Below are positions 44,685-53,665 of a DNA stretch of 64,000 bases, piece by piece. The position numbers and the translations under genes are program-made. Origin of the DNA: Humibacter albus DSM 18994 (lineage in GTDB: Bacteria; Actinomycetota; Actinomycetes; Actinomycetales; Microbacteriaceae). How positions within the stretch are numbered: the stretch's first letter is position 1; every line of letters starts with the position of its first letter. Below the pieces are notes generated by a model. It was not told the DNA's origin. It saw nothing but the letters and a program-made list of their open reading frames with translations, and ran no database searches. Location: NCBI RefSeq assembly GCF_000421825.1, contig NZ_ATXT01000015.1, positions 369,686 to 433,685 on the forward strand, read 5' to 3'.

Positions 44685-45446
44685 CTACGGCCGACGCAGC
44701 CGCTGCGGGTTCGGGGCGGCCACCGGGTCCCACCCGCGACGCGTGGCGCGGGTGCCGCTGCGGTGCTCGTCGCGCGACCGGTACACGATGTACGGCCGGA
44801 ACAGGTACTGCACCGGTGCCGAGAACACGTGCACCAACCGGGTGAACGGCCACAGCAGGAACAGCGCGGTCGCGCACAGCGCGTGGATCTGGAAGAACAG
44901 CGGCGCCTGCGCCATCAGCTCGGGCTGCGGCTGGAACAGGATGATGCTGCGCACCCACGGGCTGATCGTCTCGCGGTAGTTGTAACCGGTTCCGAACAGC
45001 TGGTAGCTGAACGTGGCCAACGTGCCGAAAAACAGCGTCGCGCCGAGGAAGACGTACATCACCTTGTCCATGCGCGTCGTCGCCAGGAACACCGGGCCGA
45101 CCGTGCGGCGCCGGTAGATCAGGATGACGAGCCCGACGAGCGTGAACACCGCGGCCGCCGTCCCGAGCACCGTGGCACCGATGTGGTACATCGTCTCGTT
45201 GATCCCGATGGCGAACAACCACTCCTGTGGAATGAGCAGCCCGACGGCGTGACCGACCAGCACGCAGAGAATGCCGAAGTGGAACATCGGCGACCCCCAC
45301 CGCAGCAGCCGGTTCTCATAGGTCTGAGATGATCGCGTGGTCCAGCCGAACTTGTCGTACCGATAGCGCCAGATGTGGCCGACGATGAACACCGCGGCAG
45401 CGGCGTACGGAAACGCGACCCACAACAGCATCGACAGGGGATTCAT
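44685..45446 (-). CDS. narI: Respiratory nitrate reductase gamma subunit
   Basis: A 253-residue membrane cytochrome b with five hydrophobic helices. Heme-ligating histidines are expected in MFHFGILCVLVGHAVG and FFQIHALCATALFLLW...RLVHVF. It passes electrons from the quinol pool to NarH. The C-terminal tail (after about 225) is basic and cytoplasmic. ATG 45446 overlaps the narJ stop (ATGA). Confidence 0.94.
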   Translation of the reverse strand: MNPLSMLLWVAFPYAAAAVFIVGHIWRYRYDKFGWTTRSSQTYENRLLRWGSPMFHFGILCVLVGHAVGLLIPQEWLFAIGINETMYHIGATVLGTAAAVFTLVGLVILIYRRRTVGPVFLATTRMDKVMYVFLGATLFFGTLATFSYQLFGTGYNYRETISPWVRSIILFQPQPELMAQAPLFFQIHALCATALFLLWPFTRLVHVFSAPVQYLFRPYIVYRSRDEHRSGTRATRRGWDPVAAPNPQRLRRP

Positions 45447-46165
45447 GCGTGCTCCCTCGCAGAGAACGGCGGCAGGGCGTCCCGCACGCCCGGCAGACCC
45501 AGAAAGCTGAGACCGACGGTCTCGGTGGGCGGCCCCTCGCTGATCAGCGCGAGGTAGCGCTCCCTGGTCGCCTCGTCGATGCGGGGAAGCGACAGCGTGA
45601 CGGCGCGCACCACGCCCGCCCACGGACTGTCGATCTCCTCGAGCGCCGCCCGCAACACCTCGATGCCCTCGCGATGGCTGCTCAGCAGGGCCGCTGCGAT
45701 CTCGGAGTCGCTCATCGCCGAGAACTCCAGCACCGCGGGCAGGTAGTCGGGAAGCTCGTCGGCGTCGAACTCCCAACCCGCGGCCCGGTACGCCTCCAGA
45801 ATGGTGACCAGCGCCGTGCCGCGCTTGCGCGTGTCACCCGTGGCGTAATACGTGAGGTAAAGACTGCACTTGCGCTTGAGGTCGAACGTGACGACGTAAC
45901 GCTGCTCCCACCCCGACGACGGCGATGCGGATGCCTGCACCGCCGCATCCATGAACACCTCCAGCGGCGCGCGGGCCGGCTCGGGCAACGGTGCCACGAG
46001 CGCACGCACGGTGGGCAGCTTGGCGAACCACGTGGCATCCGGGTAGTCGAGCAGCACCGCGGCCGCCATGTGCACGCGTTGCCGCTGCTCCCGACTGAGC
46101 GCCAGCGCGTCGAGCGGCGCCGGAAGGCGACGCCGCGGCGTCACACGGGAATTCGTGTCGAGCAT
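45443..46165 (-). CDS. narJ: Nitrate reductase assembly chaperone
   Basis: A 240-residue NarJ/TorD-family helical chaperone that holds NarG until the molybdenum cofactor is inserted. The landmarks are HMAAAVLLDYPDATWFAKLP, YVVTFDLKRKCSLYLTYYAT and GWEFDADELPDYLPAVLEF. ATG 46165 begins 2 nt after the narH stop, and its own stop overlaps narI, so the four subunits are tightly coupled. The N-terminus is about 25 residues longer than needed for the fold. Confidence 0.92.
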   Translation of the reverse strand: MLDTNSRVTPRRRLPAPLDALALSREQRQRVHMAAAVLLDYPDATWFAKLPTVRALVAPLPEPARAPLEVFMDAAVQASASPSSGWEQRYVVTFDLKRKCSLYLTYYATGDTRKRGTALVTILEAYRAAGWEFDADELPDYLPAVLEFSAMSDSEIAAALLSSHREGIEVLRAALEEIDSPWAGVVRAVTLSLPRIDEATRERYLALISEGPPTETVGLSFLGLPGVRDALPPFSAREHA

Positions 46166-46167
46166 GG

Positions 46168-47907
46168 TCAGCCGCCCCGGTTCTCGTCGCCCGGGCCGTG
46201 GTCGCCGACGCCCCCGCCGCCGCGAGGATCGGCGTCGAGATGCTCGCCCTCGAGATGCTCGCCGTCGACCTCGCCGTGCGCGTCGGGCGGGAAGAGGCCG
46301 TCCGTCGAGCCGTTGCCGTCCCAGTTCAGCAGGTTGACGCGGCCGGTGACCGCCGACCGGTCGGACGTCTGCCTGTTGGCCAGCGCGTGGAAGTTCTCCA
46401 CCGCGACCGGGACGGGATGCCCGCTCGACGTCCCGAAGCGGTTCGGTCCGCCCATGCCCGGACCGCCCTCGTAGTCCAGCGAGCAGGCCAGCTCGTCGAG
46501 CTCGCGGGCCGTCTCGGCGTGCGCGGCGGGGATCACGTAGCGGTCGTTGTACTTCGCGATCGCGAGCAGCCGGTACATCTCCTCGATCTCGGTGCCCGTC
46601 ATGCCCACGGTCTGCGCGATCGACTCGTCGCGCCCCTCCTCGAGGTTGATGCCGCGCATGTACGACCGCATGGCGGCGAGCTTGCGCAGCGAGGCATCCA
46701 CCGGCTTCGTGTCGCCGGCCGTGAACAGCTCGGCGAGGTACTCGATCGGAATGCGCAGCTTCTCGATAGCAGCGAACAGGTTGCGTGCGTCCTCGCCGTC
46801 GTTGCCGGATCCGGTGATCACGTCGACCACCGGCGAGAGCGGCGGGATGTACCAGACCATCGGCATGGTGCGGTACTCCGGGTGCAGCGGCAGCGCCACG
46901 CGGTACTGCTTGATCAGCTTGTAGATCGGGCTGTTCTGCGCGGCCTCGATCCAGTCCGACGGGATGCCGTCGCGTGCGGCGGCCTCGATCACCTCGGGAT
47001 CGAACGGGTCGAGGATGACGTCGCGCTGGGCATCCAGCAGCTCGTGCTCGTTCTCGACACTGGCCGCCTCGGCGACCCGGTCCACGTCGTAGAGCACGAG
47101 CCCGAGGTAGCGCAGCCGGCCGACGCAGGTCTCCGAGCACACGGTCGGCAGCCCGACCTCGATGCGCGGATAGCAGAGCGTGCACTTCTCGGCCTTGCCG
47201 GTCTTGTGGTTGAAGTACACCTTCTTGTAGGGGCAGCCCGAGACGCACATGCGCCAGCCGCGGCACTTGTCCTGATCGACCAGCACGATGCCGTCTTCAA
47301 CGCGCTTGTACATGGCCCCTGATGGGCAGGATGCCACGCACGACGGGTTCAGGCAGTGCTCGCAGATGCGCGGCAGGTAGAACATGAACGCCTGCTCGAA
47401 CTCGGCGTGCACCTGTTCGCTCATCTTCTTCAGGATCGGGTCGTCCTGCATGGTCTCGACCGACCCTCCGAGGTCGTCGTCCCAGTTCGCCGACCACGAG
47501 ATCTTCATGTCCTGGCCGGTGAGCAGGCTCTTCGGCCGGGCGACCGGCGTCTGCTCACCCGCCGGCGTGTTCAGCAGCATGTCGTAGTCGTACGTCCACG
47601 GCTCGTAGTAGTCGTGCACGCCGGGCAGGTTCGGATTCGAGAAGATGTGCGCCAGCTTGTTCAGCCGTCCACCGCTGCGCAGCTTGAGGCGGCCGCGCTT
47701 GGTGCGCACCCAGCCGCCACCCCACTTCTCCTGGTCCTCGTAGGTGCGGGGATACCCCACACCAGGACGGGTCTCCACGTTGTTGAACCACACGTACTCC
47801 ACACCGGTGCGATTCGTCCACGCCTGCTTGCAGGTGACGGAGCACGTGTGGCATCCGATGCACTTGTCGAGGTTCATCACCATCGACATCTGTGCCATGA
47901 CCTTCAT
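46168..47907 (-). CDS. narH: Respiratory nitrate reductase beta subunit
   Basis: A 579-residue iron-sulfur protein. The first ferredoxin motif is C16-x2-C19-x2-C22-x3-C26 (DKCIGCHTCSVTCKQAW); ICEHCLNPSCVASCPSGAMY, DKCRGWRMCVSGCPYKK and KCTLCYPRIEVGLPTVCSET supply the others. The W in RGWRMC marks the [3Fe-4S] cluster seen in NarH. ATG 47907 overlaps the narG stop (ATGA). The C-terminal 60 residues are Asp/Glu/Gly-rich. Confidence 0.96.
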   Translation of the reverse strand: MKVMAQMSMVMNLDKCIGCHTCSVTCKQAWTNRTGVEYVWFNNVETRPGVGYPRTYEDQEKWGGGWVRTKRGRLKLRSGGRLNKLAHIFSNPNLPGVHDYYEPWTYDYDMLLNTPAGEQTPVARPKSLLTGQDMKISWSANWDDDLGGSVETMQDDPILKKMSEQVHAEFEQAFMFYLPRICEHCLNPSCVASCPSGAMYKRVEDGIVLVDQDKCRGWRMCVSGCPYKKVYFNHKTGKAEKCTLCYPRIEVGLPTVCSETCVGRLRYLGLVLYDVDRVAEAASVENEHELLDAQRDVILDPFDPEVIEAAARDGIPSDWIEAAQNSPIYKLIKQYRVALPLHPEYRTMPMVWYIPPLSPVVDVITGSGNDGEDARNLFAAIEKLRIPIEYLAELFTAGDTKPVDASLRKLAAMRSYMRGINLEEGRDESIAQTVGMTGTEIEEMYRLLAIAKYNDRYVIPAAHAETARELDELACSLDYEGGPGMGGPNRFGTSSGHPVPVAVENFHALANRQTSDRSAVTGRVNLLNWDGNGSTDGLFPPDAHGEVDGEHLEGEHLDADPRGGGGVGDHGPGDENRGG

Positions 47908-50900
47908 CGGTACTGCACCTCCTGGCTGCGCCGCCGGATCGTCGTGACCTCGTCACGCTGGTTTCCGGTGGGTCCGAGATAGTTGAACGCCCAAGCCAGT
48001 TGCGCGTAGCCGCCGATCAGGTGGCTGGGCTTGAGCAGGATGCGGGTCAGAGAGTTGTGGATGCCGCCGCGCAAGCCGCTCGTCTCGGCGATCGGCACAT
48101 CCACCGTGCGGTCTTTCGCGTGGTACATGTACACGGTGCCCTCGGGCATGCGGTGCGAGACGATAGCCCGCGCCACCACGACACCGTTGCGGTTGTACGA
48201 CTCGATCCACTCGTTGTCGCGCACGCCGATCTTGGCGGCATCCTTCGGGCTCATCCAGATAGTGGGACCACCGCGCGAGAGCGACAGCATGAAGAGGTTG
48301 TCCTGGTACTCGGAGTGGATCGACCACTTGGAGTGCGGCGTCAGGTAGCGCACCGAGACCTCCGCGGCACCGGATGCCTCATCCACGCCCGTCGCGCCGG
48401 GCCGCGCGTCCCCGAAGATCCGGGCCAGGTCGAGCGGTGGTCGGTAGACCGGCAGGTTCTCGCCGAGCTCCTCCATCCAGTCGTGGTCGAGGAAGAAGTG
48501 CTGCCGTCCGGTGAGCGTGTGCCACGGCTTGAGCTGCTCCACGTTCACCGCGAAGGCCGTGTATCGACGCCCACCGTGCTCGGAGCCCGACCACTCCGGC
48601 GAGGTGATGACGCTGCGCGGCTGCACCTGCACGTCGGTGAACGAGATGTGCGTGCCGGCGTGCTCCTCGGCGAGGAAAGCCATCTTCTGCCCGGTCTTGG
48701 CCTCCAGCTGTTCGAAACCCTCCACCGCCAGGCGGCCGTTCGTCGTGCCGGAGAGCGCCAGCACCATCTCGCACGCCCGTCGGTCGGTGTCCAGGCGCAC
48801 GCGTCCGGCCATCGGACCGGCCTCGACCACACCGTTGAGCCGGGCGAGCGCCGCCACCTCGGGACCCGGGTGATAGGTGACGCCCTTCGTGACCATGCCC
48901 AGCTTCTCGGCGAGCGGACCGAGCGTCTTCCACTTGTCGGCCAGCGCCGGGTAGTCGCGCTCCACGACGACGAGCTTCGGCATGGTCACGCCCGGCTTCA
49001 GCGGCAGATCCTGCACAGCGCCGTGCGGCGTGGCCATCACGTCCGGGGTGTCGTGCTGCAGCGGAGCCGCGACGATGTCGGTGCGCACGCCGAGGTGCGT
49101 GCGTGCGAGCTCGCTGAACTTCTCCGCGAGCACCTTGAACGTCTCGAAGTCGGTGCGGGTCTGCCACGGCGGGTCGATCGCCGGGGTGAACGAGTGCACG
49201 AACGGGTGCATGTCGGTCGACGACAGGTCGTACTTCTCGTACCAGGTCGCGGTCGGCAGCACGATATCGCTGAACAGCGTGGTCGAGGTCATGCGGAAGT
49301 CGCTGGTGACCAGCAGGTCGAGCTTGCCGATCGGGGCGTCGTCGCGCCAGCGGATGTCACGCGGCCGGGAACCGACGGGCGTCTCGCCGACGCGCACCGC
49401 GGCATCCGTGCCCAGCAGGTGCTTGAGAAAGTACTCGTTGCCCTTGCCGGAGGAGCCGAGCACGTTCGCCCGCCACATCAGCATGACGCGCGGAAAGTTC
49501 TGCGGAGCATCCGGGTCCTCGCACGCGTAGTGCAGGGAGCCGTCGTTCAGACTGTCGACGATGTACTGCGCGGGCTCCTTGCCCGCCGCCTTCGCCTCGT
49601 CGCAGAGGTCGAGCGGGTTGCGGTCATACGTCGGATAGCTCGGCATCCAGCCGCGCTTGACCGACTCGAGAAGGCAGTCGGCCGTGGTGCGGCCGTCGAA
49701 CGCCCCGCGGTTCAGCGGTGACGCGAGCTGGTTCGCGGGCAGCCCGTCGTAACGCCACTGGTCGGTGGAGAGGTAGAAGAACGCCGTGCCGATGGCCTGC
49801 CGTGGCGGGCGGTTCCAGTCCGCGCCGCCCGCGTACTGGTTGTAGCCGGTGAGCGGCCGCACCTTCTCCTGGCCGACGTAGTGCGCCCATCCGCCACCGT
49901 TCACGCCCTGGCAGCCGGTCATCATCGTTAGCGCGAGGAACGTGCGGTAGATGGTGTCGGAGTGGAACCAGTGGTTCGTGCCGGCGCCCATCAGGATCAT
50001 CGAGCGCCCGCCCGAGCGCTCCGCGTTGTCGGCGAACTCGCGACCGATGCGCATCGCCTGTTCGGCGGGCACCGACGTGATCTCCTCCTGCCAGGCCGGC
50101 GTGCCCGGAGCCGACGCGTCGTCGTATCCGGTCGGCCACTGCCCGGGCAGGCCATCCCTGGCCACGCCGTAGCGCGCGAGCATCAGGTCGAACACCGTCG
50201 TGACGGTGCGGCCGGCCACCTGGCGCACGGGCACGCCGCGCAGCACGACGCCCGACCCGCCGGCGTGCTCCTGCCCCGGCTCCGGGGCCACGTCGAACCG
50301 CGGCAGCGCGATGTCGGCGGATGCCCCACCCGAGTCCTCGAGGTCCGCCACCGACAGCGGCGGCACCACGTCTCCGAGGTCGAGGTTCCAGAGGCCCTCG
50401 TCCTCCGGGGAGAACCGGTGGCCGAGCGAGCCGTTCGGCACGACCGGTGCGCCGCTCTGGTCGAGCACCACGGGCTTGAACTCGGCGTGGGCCGCGCTGG
50501 CGGCGTCCTCGCCGAGTTCGGCCGCGGTCAAGAACTTGCCCGGCACCAGCCTGTCGCCGTGTCGCTCCAGAGTGACCAGGTAGGGCGCGTCGGTGTAGCG
50601 GCGCATGTAGTCCTCGAAGCGCGGCGTGCGCTTCTGCACGAAGTGCTCGGTAAGGATGACGTGACCCATCGCGATCGCGAGCGCCGCGTCGGTGCCGGGG
50701 TGCGGTGAGACCCACTCGTCGGCGAACTTCGTGTTGTCGGTGTAGTCGGGCGAGACCACGACCACCTTCTGGCCCCGGTAGCGCGCCTCCGCCATGAAGT
50801 GGGCGTCGGGTGTGCGCGTCACGGGCACGTTCGAGCCCCACATCATGAGGTAGCCGGCGTTCCACCAGTCGGCCGATTCCGGCACGTCCGTCTGGTCGCC

Positions 50901-51638
50901 GAACACCTGCGGGCTGGCGACCGGCAGGTCGGCGTACCAGTCGTAGAACGACAGCATCGTGCCGCCGAGCAGCGTGAGGAATCGCGATCCGGCGCCGTGC
51001 GAGATCATCGACATCGCTGGGATGGGCGAGAACCCGGCGATGCGATCCGGTCCGTACGTCTTCACGGTGTGCACGTGGGCCGCGGCCGTGATCTCGATGG
51101 CCTCCGCCCAGGTGGCGCGCACGAGGCCGCCCTTGCCGCGAGCCCTTCTGTACCGTGCGGCGAGCGCGGGGTCCTGAACGATGGAGGCCCAGGCATCCAC
51201 GGGATCCGGATGCGCCTGCTTGGCCTCCCGGTACAACTGCAGCAGCACGTCGCGGATGTACGGGTACCGAACGCGGGTCGGCGAATACGTGTACCAACTG
51301 AACGCAGCGCCGCGCGGGCATCCACGAGGCTCGTACTCCGGTGAGTCGGGGCCTACCGACGGATAGTCGGTCTGCTGCGTCTCCCAGGTGATGATGCCGT
51401 CTTTGACGTACACCTTCCACGAGCACGACCCGGTGCAGTTCACGCCGTGCGTGGAGCGCACCACCTTGTCGTGCGACCAGCGATCGCGGTAGAAGACGTC
51501 GCCGTTGCGCCCGCCCTTGAGAAAGAGCGTGCGCAGGTCGGGCGAGACCTCGCCGGGGCGGATGAAGCGGCTGAGCTCGAGAAGCGTGTCGGCCAGAGGG
51601 CCGTCGGTCGCCGGTTCAGCGTGGCTGCGCGCTGCCAT
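47904..51638 (-). CDS. narG: Respiratory nitrate reductase alpha (catalytic) subunit
   Basis: A 1244-residue molybdenum bis-MGD enzyme reducing nitrate to nitrite on the cytoplasmic side. The FS0 cluster ligands H64, C68, C72 (THGVNCTGSCSW) and C107 (RGCPRG) match the NarG pattern, and D251 in GDQTDVPESADWW is the expected Mo ligand. There is no twin-arginine signal, as usual for NarG. ATG 51638 has GAGGA upstream. It lies 50 bp downstream of narK, and all subunits plus cofactor genes follow on the same strand. Confidence 0.97.
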   Translation of the reverse strand: MAARSHAEPATDGPLADTLLELSRFIRPGEVSPDLRTLFLKGGRNGDVFYRDRWSHDKVVRSTHGVNCTGSCSWKVYVKDGIITWETQQTDYPSVGPDSPEYEPRGCPRGAAFSWYTYSPTRVRYPYIRDVLLQLYREAKQAHPDPVDAWASIVQDPALAARYRRARGKGGLVRATWAEAIEITAAAHVHTVKTYGPDRIAGFSPIPAMSMISHGAGSRFLTLLGGTMLSFYDWYADLPVASPQVFGDQTDVPESADWWNAGYLMMWGSNVPVTRTPDAHFMAEARYRGQKVVVVSPDYTDNTKFADEWVSPHPGTDAALAIAMGHVILTEHFVQKRTPRFEDYMRRYTDAPYLVTLERHGDRLVPGKFLTAAELGEDAASAAHAEFKPVVLDQSGAPVVPNGSLGHRFSPEDEGLWNLDLGDVVPPLSVADLEDSGGASADIALPRFDVAPEPGQEHAGGSGVVLRGVPVRQVAGRTVTTVFDLMLARYGVARDGLPGQWPTGYDDASAPGTPAWQEEITSVPAEQAMRIGREFADNAERSGGRSMILMGAGTNHWFHSDTIYRTFLALTMMTGCQGVNGGGWAHYVGQEKVRPLTGYNQYAGGADWNRPPRQAIGTAFFYLSTDQWRYDGLPANQLASPLNRGAFDGRTTADCLLESVKRGWMPSYPTYDRNPLDLCDEAKAAGKEPAQYIVDSLNDGSLHYACEDPDAPQNFPRVMLMWRANVLGSSGKGNEYFLKHLLGTDAAVRVGETPVGSRPRDIRWRDDAPIGKLDLLVTSDFRMTSTTLFSDIVLPTATWYEKYDLSSTDMHPFVHSFTPAIDPPWQTRTDFETFKVLAEKFSELARTHLGVRTDIVAAPLQHDTPDVMATPHGAVQDLPLKPGVTMPKLVVVERDYPALADKWKTLGPLAEKLGMVTKGVTYHPGPEVAALARLNGVVEAGPMAGRVRLDTDRRACEMVLALSGTTNGRLAVEGFEQLEAKTGQKMAFLAEEHAGTHISFTDVQVQPRSVITSPEWSGSEHGGRRYTAFAVNVEQLKPWHTLTGRQHFFLDHDWMEELGENLPVYRPPLDLARIFGDARPGATGVDEASGAAEVSVRYLTPHSKWSIHSEYQDNLFMLSLSRGGPTIWMSPKDAAKIGVRDNEWIESYNRNGVVVARAIVSHRMPEGTVYMYHAKDRTVDVPIAETSGLRGGIHNSLTRILLKPSHLIGGYAQLAWAFNYLGPTGNQRDEVTTIRRRSQEVQYR

Positions 51639-51688
51639 GTTCGTCCTCGTCTCGTTGGGTGTTCGCGTCGTTGGTGTTCATGAGGTGC

Positions 51689-53005
51689 TCAGCTCTTCGC
51701 CTCGGCGCCCGGCCGCACGTAGTACCACCACGCCAGCCAGCAACAGGCCCCGCACAGGATCACCGACCAGACGAAGAACGGCACCGGTCCGAGCAACGAG
51801 AGCAGCACGCCCACGAAGAACGGGCCGAAGGCCGCCATCGATGCCGTGAAGCCGATCGCGCCGCCGGCCTGCCGGCGAGGGAAGATCGTCGGCATCTGTT
51901 TGAAGACTCCGGCGTTCACCAGTCCGGAGAAGAAGAAGACGATGAGGATGCCCGTGACGAAGCCGCCGAAACCGCTCGCGCTGCCGGGGAGCAGGAAGAC
52001 CGTCGCCAGGACGCAGCCGATGAACATGCCGATCGAGCCGATCAGCGTGAAGATGCCGCCACCGAACCGGTCGCAGAGCGGACCGCACGCGGCCCGGACG
52101 AGCGCCCCCAGCGCGGCGCCGATGAACGCGAACACCATGCCGTTGGGCCCGCCCGCCTCCGGACCGCCCCACAGGCTCTTGATGAGCAGGGCGGTCTGCG
52201 CAGCGAGCCCGGAGAACAGGCCGAAACCCATCACGTAGATCACCGTCTGGATCCAGGTGTGCTTGAGTCGGAAGATGTCCATCTGCTCACGGAAGTTCGC
52301 CGTCACCGGCACGCTGCGAATGTAGAGAAAGGCGACGACCGCCGCCAGCAGCACCCAGGGCACCAGCACGAGGCCGCCGTTGTGCAGCCAAAGAAGCCTT
52401 CCGCCGGCATCCGTCTGCGGTGTCAGCGCCGCGGTGCCGAACAGGCCGAAGCCGACGACCCACGGCGTGAGCAGCTGCACGAACGAGATGCCGAAGCTGC
52501 CGAGACCGGCCTGCAGCCCGAGCGCCGTTCCGCTCAGACGCTTCGGAAAGTAGTAGCTCGTCGAGGGCATGAAGCCGGAGAACGTGCCGCCGCCGACACC
52601 GGCCGCGAAGGCGAGTGCCATGAGCACCCAGAACGGCGTCGTGTTGTCGCGCACCGCGAACGTCCAGCCGAGCAGGGGGACGAGCAACAGCAGTGCCGAG
52701 AGCACCACGAGCCTGCGGGAGCCGAGAATGGGCGGCAGGAACATGAAGACCAGCCGAAGAATGCCGGCCGAGAGCCCGGGGATCGCGACGATCCAGTACA
52801 GCTGGTCCGTGTCGAGCGCGAAGCCGACGTCATTCAGCCTCGGCGCGACAGCGCTCACGACGTACCACGTGGCGAAGCTGATGAACATGGTGTACGTCGT
52901 GATGCCGAGCGTCCACCACGCGCGCTTCGGGTCCCAGACCGCGGGGTCCTCCGGGTTCCAATTGGACAGGTCTGCCTTCAGCTCGGACCCGGTGACCAGT
53001 GCCAT
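51689..53005 (-). CDS. narK: Nitrate/nitrite MFS transporter
   Basis: A 438-residue 12-helix transporter of the NNP family. The nitrate signature appears in FAAGVGGGTFSGFMPSTSYY, and a second glycine-rich copy in VTGILIVFFFSGLVNAGVFK. It imports nitrate and exports nitrite for NarGHI. ATG 53005 has GGGAGG upstream. It is the promoter-proximal gene of the nitrate operon. Confidence 0.93.
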   Translation of the reverse strand: MALVTGSELKADLSNWNPEDPAVWDPKRAWWTLGITTYTMFISFATWYVVSAVAPRLNDVGFALDTDQLYWIVAIPGLSAGILRLVFMFLPPILGSRRLVVLSALLLLVPLLGWTFAVRDNTTPFWVLMALAFAAGVGGGTFSGFMPSTSYYFPKRLSGTALGLQAGLGSFGISFVQLLTPWVVGFGLFGTAALTPQTDAGGRLLWLHNGGLVLVPWVLLAAVVAFLYIRSVPVTANFREQMDIFRLKHTWIQTVIYVMGFGLFSGLAAQTALLIKSLWGGPEAGGPNGMVFAFIGAALGALVRAACGPLCDRFGGGIFTLIGSIGMFIGCVLATVFLLPGSASGFGGFVTGILIVFFFSGLVNAGVFKQMPTIFPRRQAGGAIGFTASMAAFGPFFVGVLLSLLGPVPFFVWSVILCGACCWLAWWYYVRPGAEAKS

Positions 53006-53083
53006 CCCCCTCGACCTCCCGCAGGCGTGAGAATGCTTGGCACCAGACTGCTCCGAACGGGCGCGAGAAGCTAGCGCGGCATG

Positions 53084-53103
53084 CCCGGATCACTCGATCC
53101 GGG
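53084..53103. terminator. Hairpin between the hemerythrin gene and narK
   Basis: CCCGGATC (53084-53091) and GATCCGGG (53096-53103) pair perfectly around ACTC. The hairpin lies 48 bp beyond the hemerythrin stop and 78 bp before the narK start, both leftward, so it may end the hemerythrin transcript or structure the narK leader. No T-run is present. I do not see a clear FNR box in this gap. Confidence 0.45.
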
Positions 53104-53151
53104 GTACCGCGACTTCAACGCCTATCAGTGCGTAGCTGAAGCAGGCGCCGC

Positions 53152-53619
53152 TCAGGCGTTCGCGCAGACCCAGCCCTCGGGCATGGTGCCCGTCTTCAGA
53201 AAGTCTTCGAGCTCCGCGCTCGCCTCCTCGCGCAGCATGGCGTCGGCCTGCGTGTAGATGACGGGCTCCTCTTTGGAGTTGTGCGCGTCGAGCAGGCTGA
53301 GCAGGTCTTTGCAGAGCGCCGCCACGGCATCCCGATCGGCTCCGTCGGTCAACGCCGTGTCGATGCCGTTCATCGCGTTCCAGAGGGCGCCATGCTCACG
53401 CAGCATCACGAAGATGGGCATCATCATGCCAGCCTCGCGCATCGGCGGGAAGAGGAACTCCTCCTCGAGATAGATGTGACGGCGCAGGCCGGCCATGGCC
53501 TCGACGAGCCGCTCGACCGGCGGATGCCCCGGGTCGCCCTCGAGGTATGCCTCGATTCCGCCATCGATCGCGCGGTGCTCGTGCTCCAGCGCGTCGCCCA
53601 GGGTGCCCATGCCGGTCAT
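53152..53619 (-). CDS. Hemerythrin-like di-iron protein
   Basis: A 155-residue four-helix protein with the ligand pattern H15, H48-x3-E52, H76, H113-x3-E117 (EHEHRAI, RRHIYLEEE, REHGALW, DAHNSKEEP), typical of hemerythrin/HHE domains. Such proteins bind O2 or NO, or repair iron-sulfur clusters (ScdA/YtfE type). Next to the nitrate operon, protection from NO made during nitrate respiration is a reasonable inference. The start is ATG 53619 or 53610; neither has a strong ribosome-binding site. A GAATAT palindrome lies directly upstream. Confidence 0.87.
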   Translation of the reverse strand: MTGMGTLGDALEHEHRAIDGGIEAYLEGDPGHPPVERLVEAMAGLRRHIYLEEEFLFPPMREAGMMMPIFVMLREHGALWNAMNGIDTALTDGADRDAVAALCKDLLSLLDAHNSKEEPVIYTQADAMLREEASAELEDFLKTGTMPEGWVCANA

Positions 53620-53625
53620 GACCGT

Positions 53626-53642
53626 GAATATACCGGATATTC
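53626..53642. promoter_or_regulatory. GAATAT palindrome upstream of the hemerythrin gene
   Basis: GAATAT-ACCGG-ATATTC is a perfect 6+5+6 inverted repeat starting 7 bp upstream of ATG 53619, in a locally AT-rich patch between two GC-rich genes. Its position fits an operator at the transcription start. The regulator is unknown; an Rrf2-type NO or iron-sulfur sensor is one guess. Confidence 0.5.
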
Positions 53643-53665
53643 CTGCGTTAAAACATGGCAACGCG

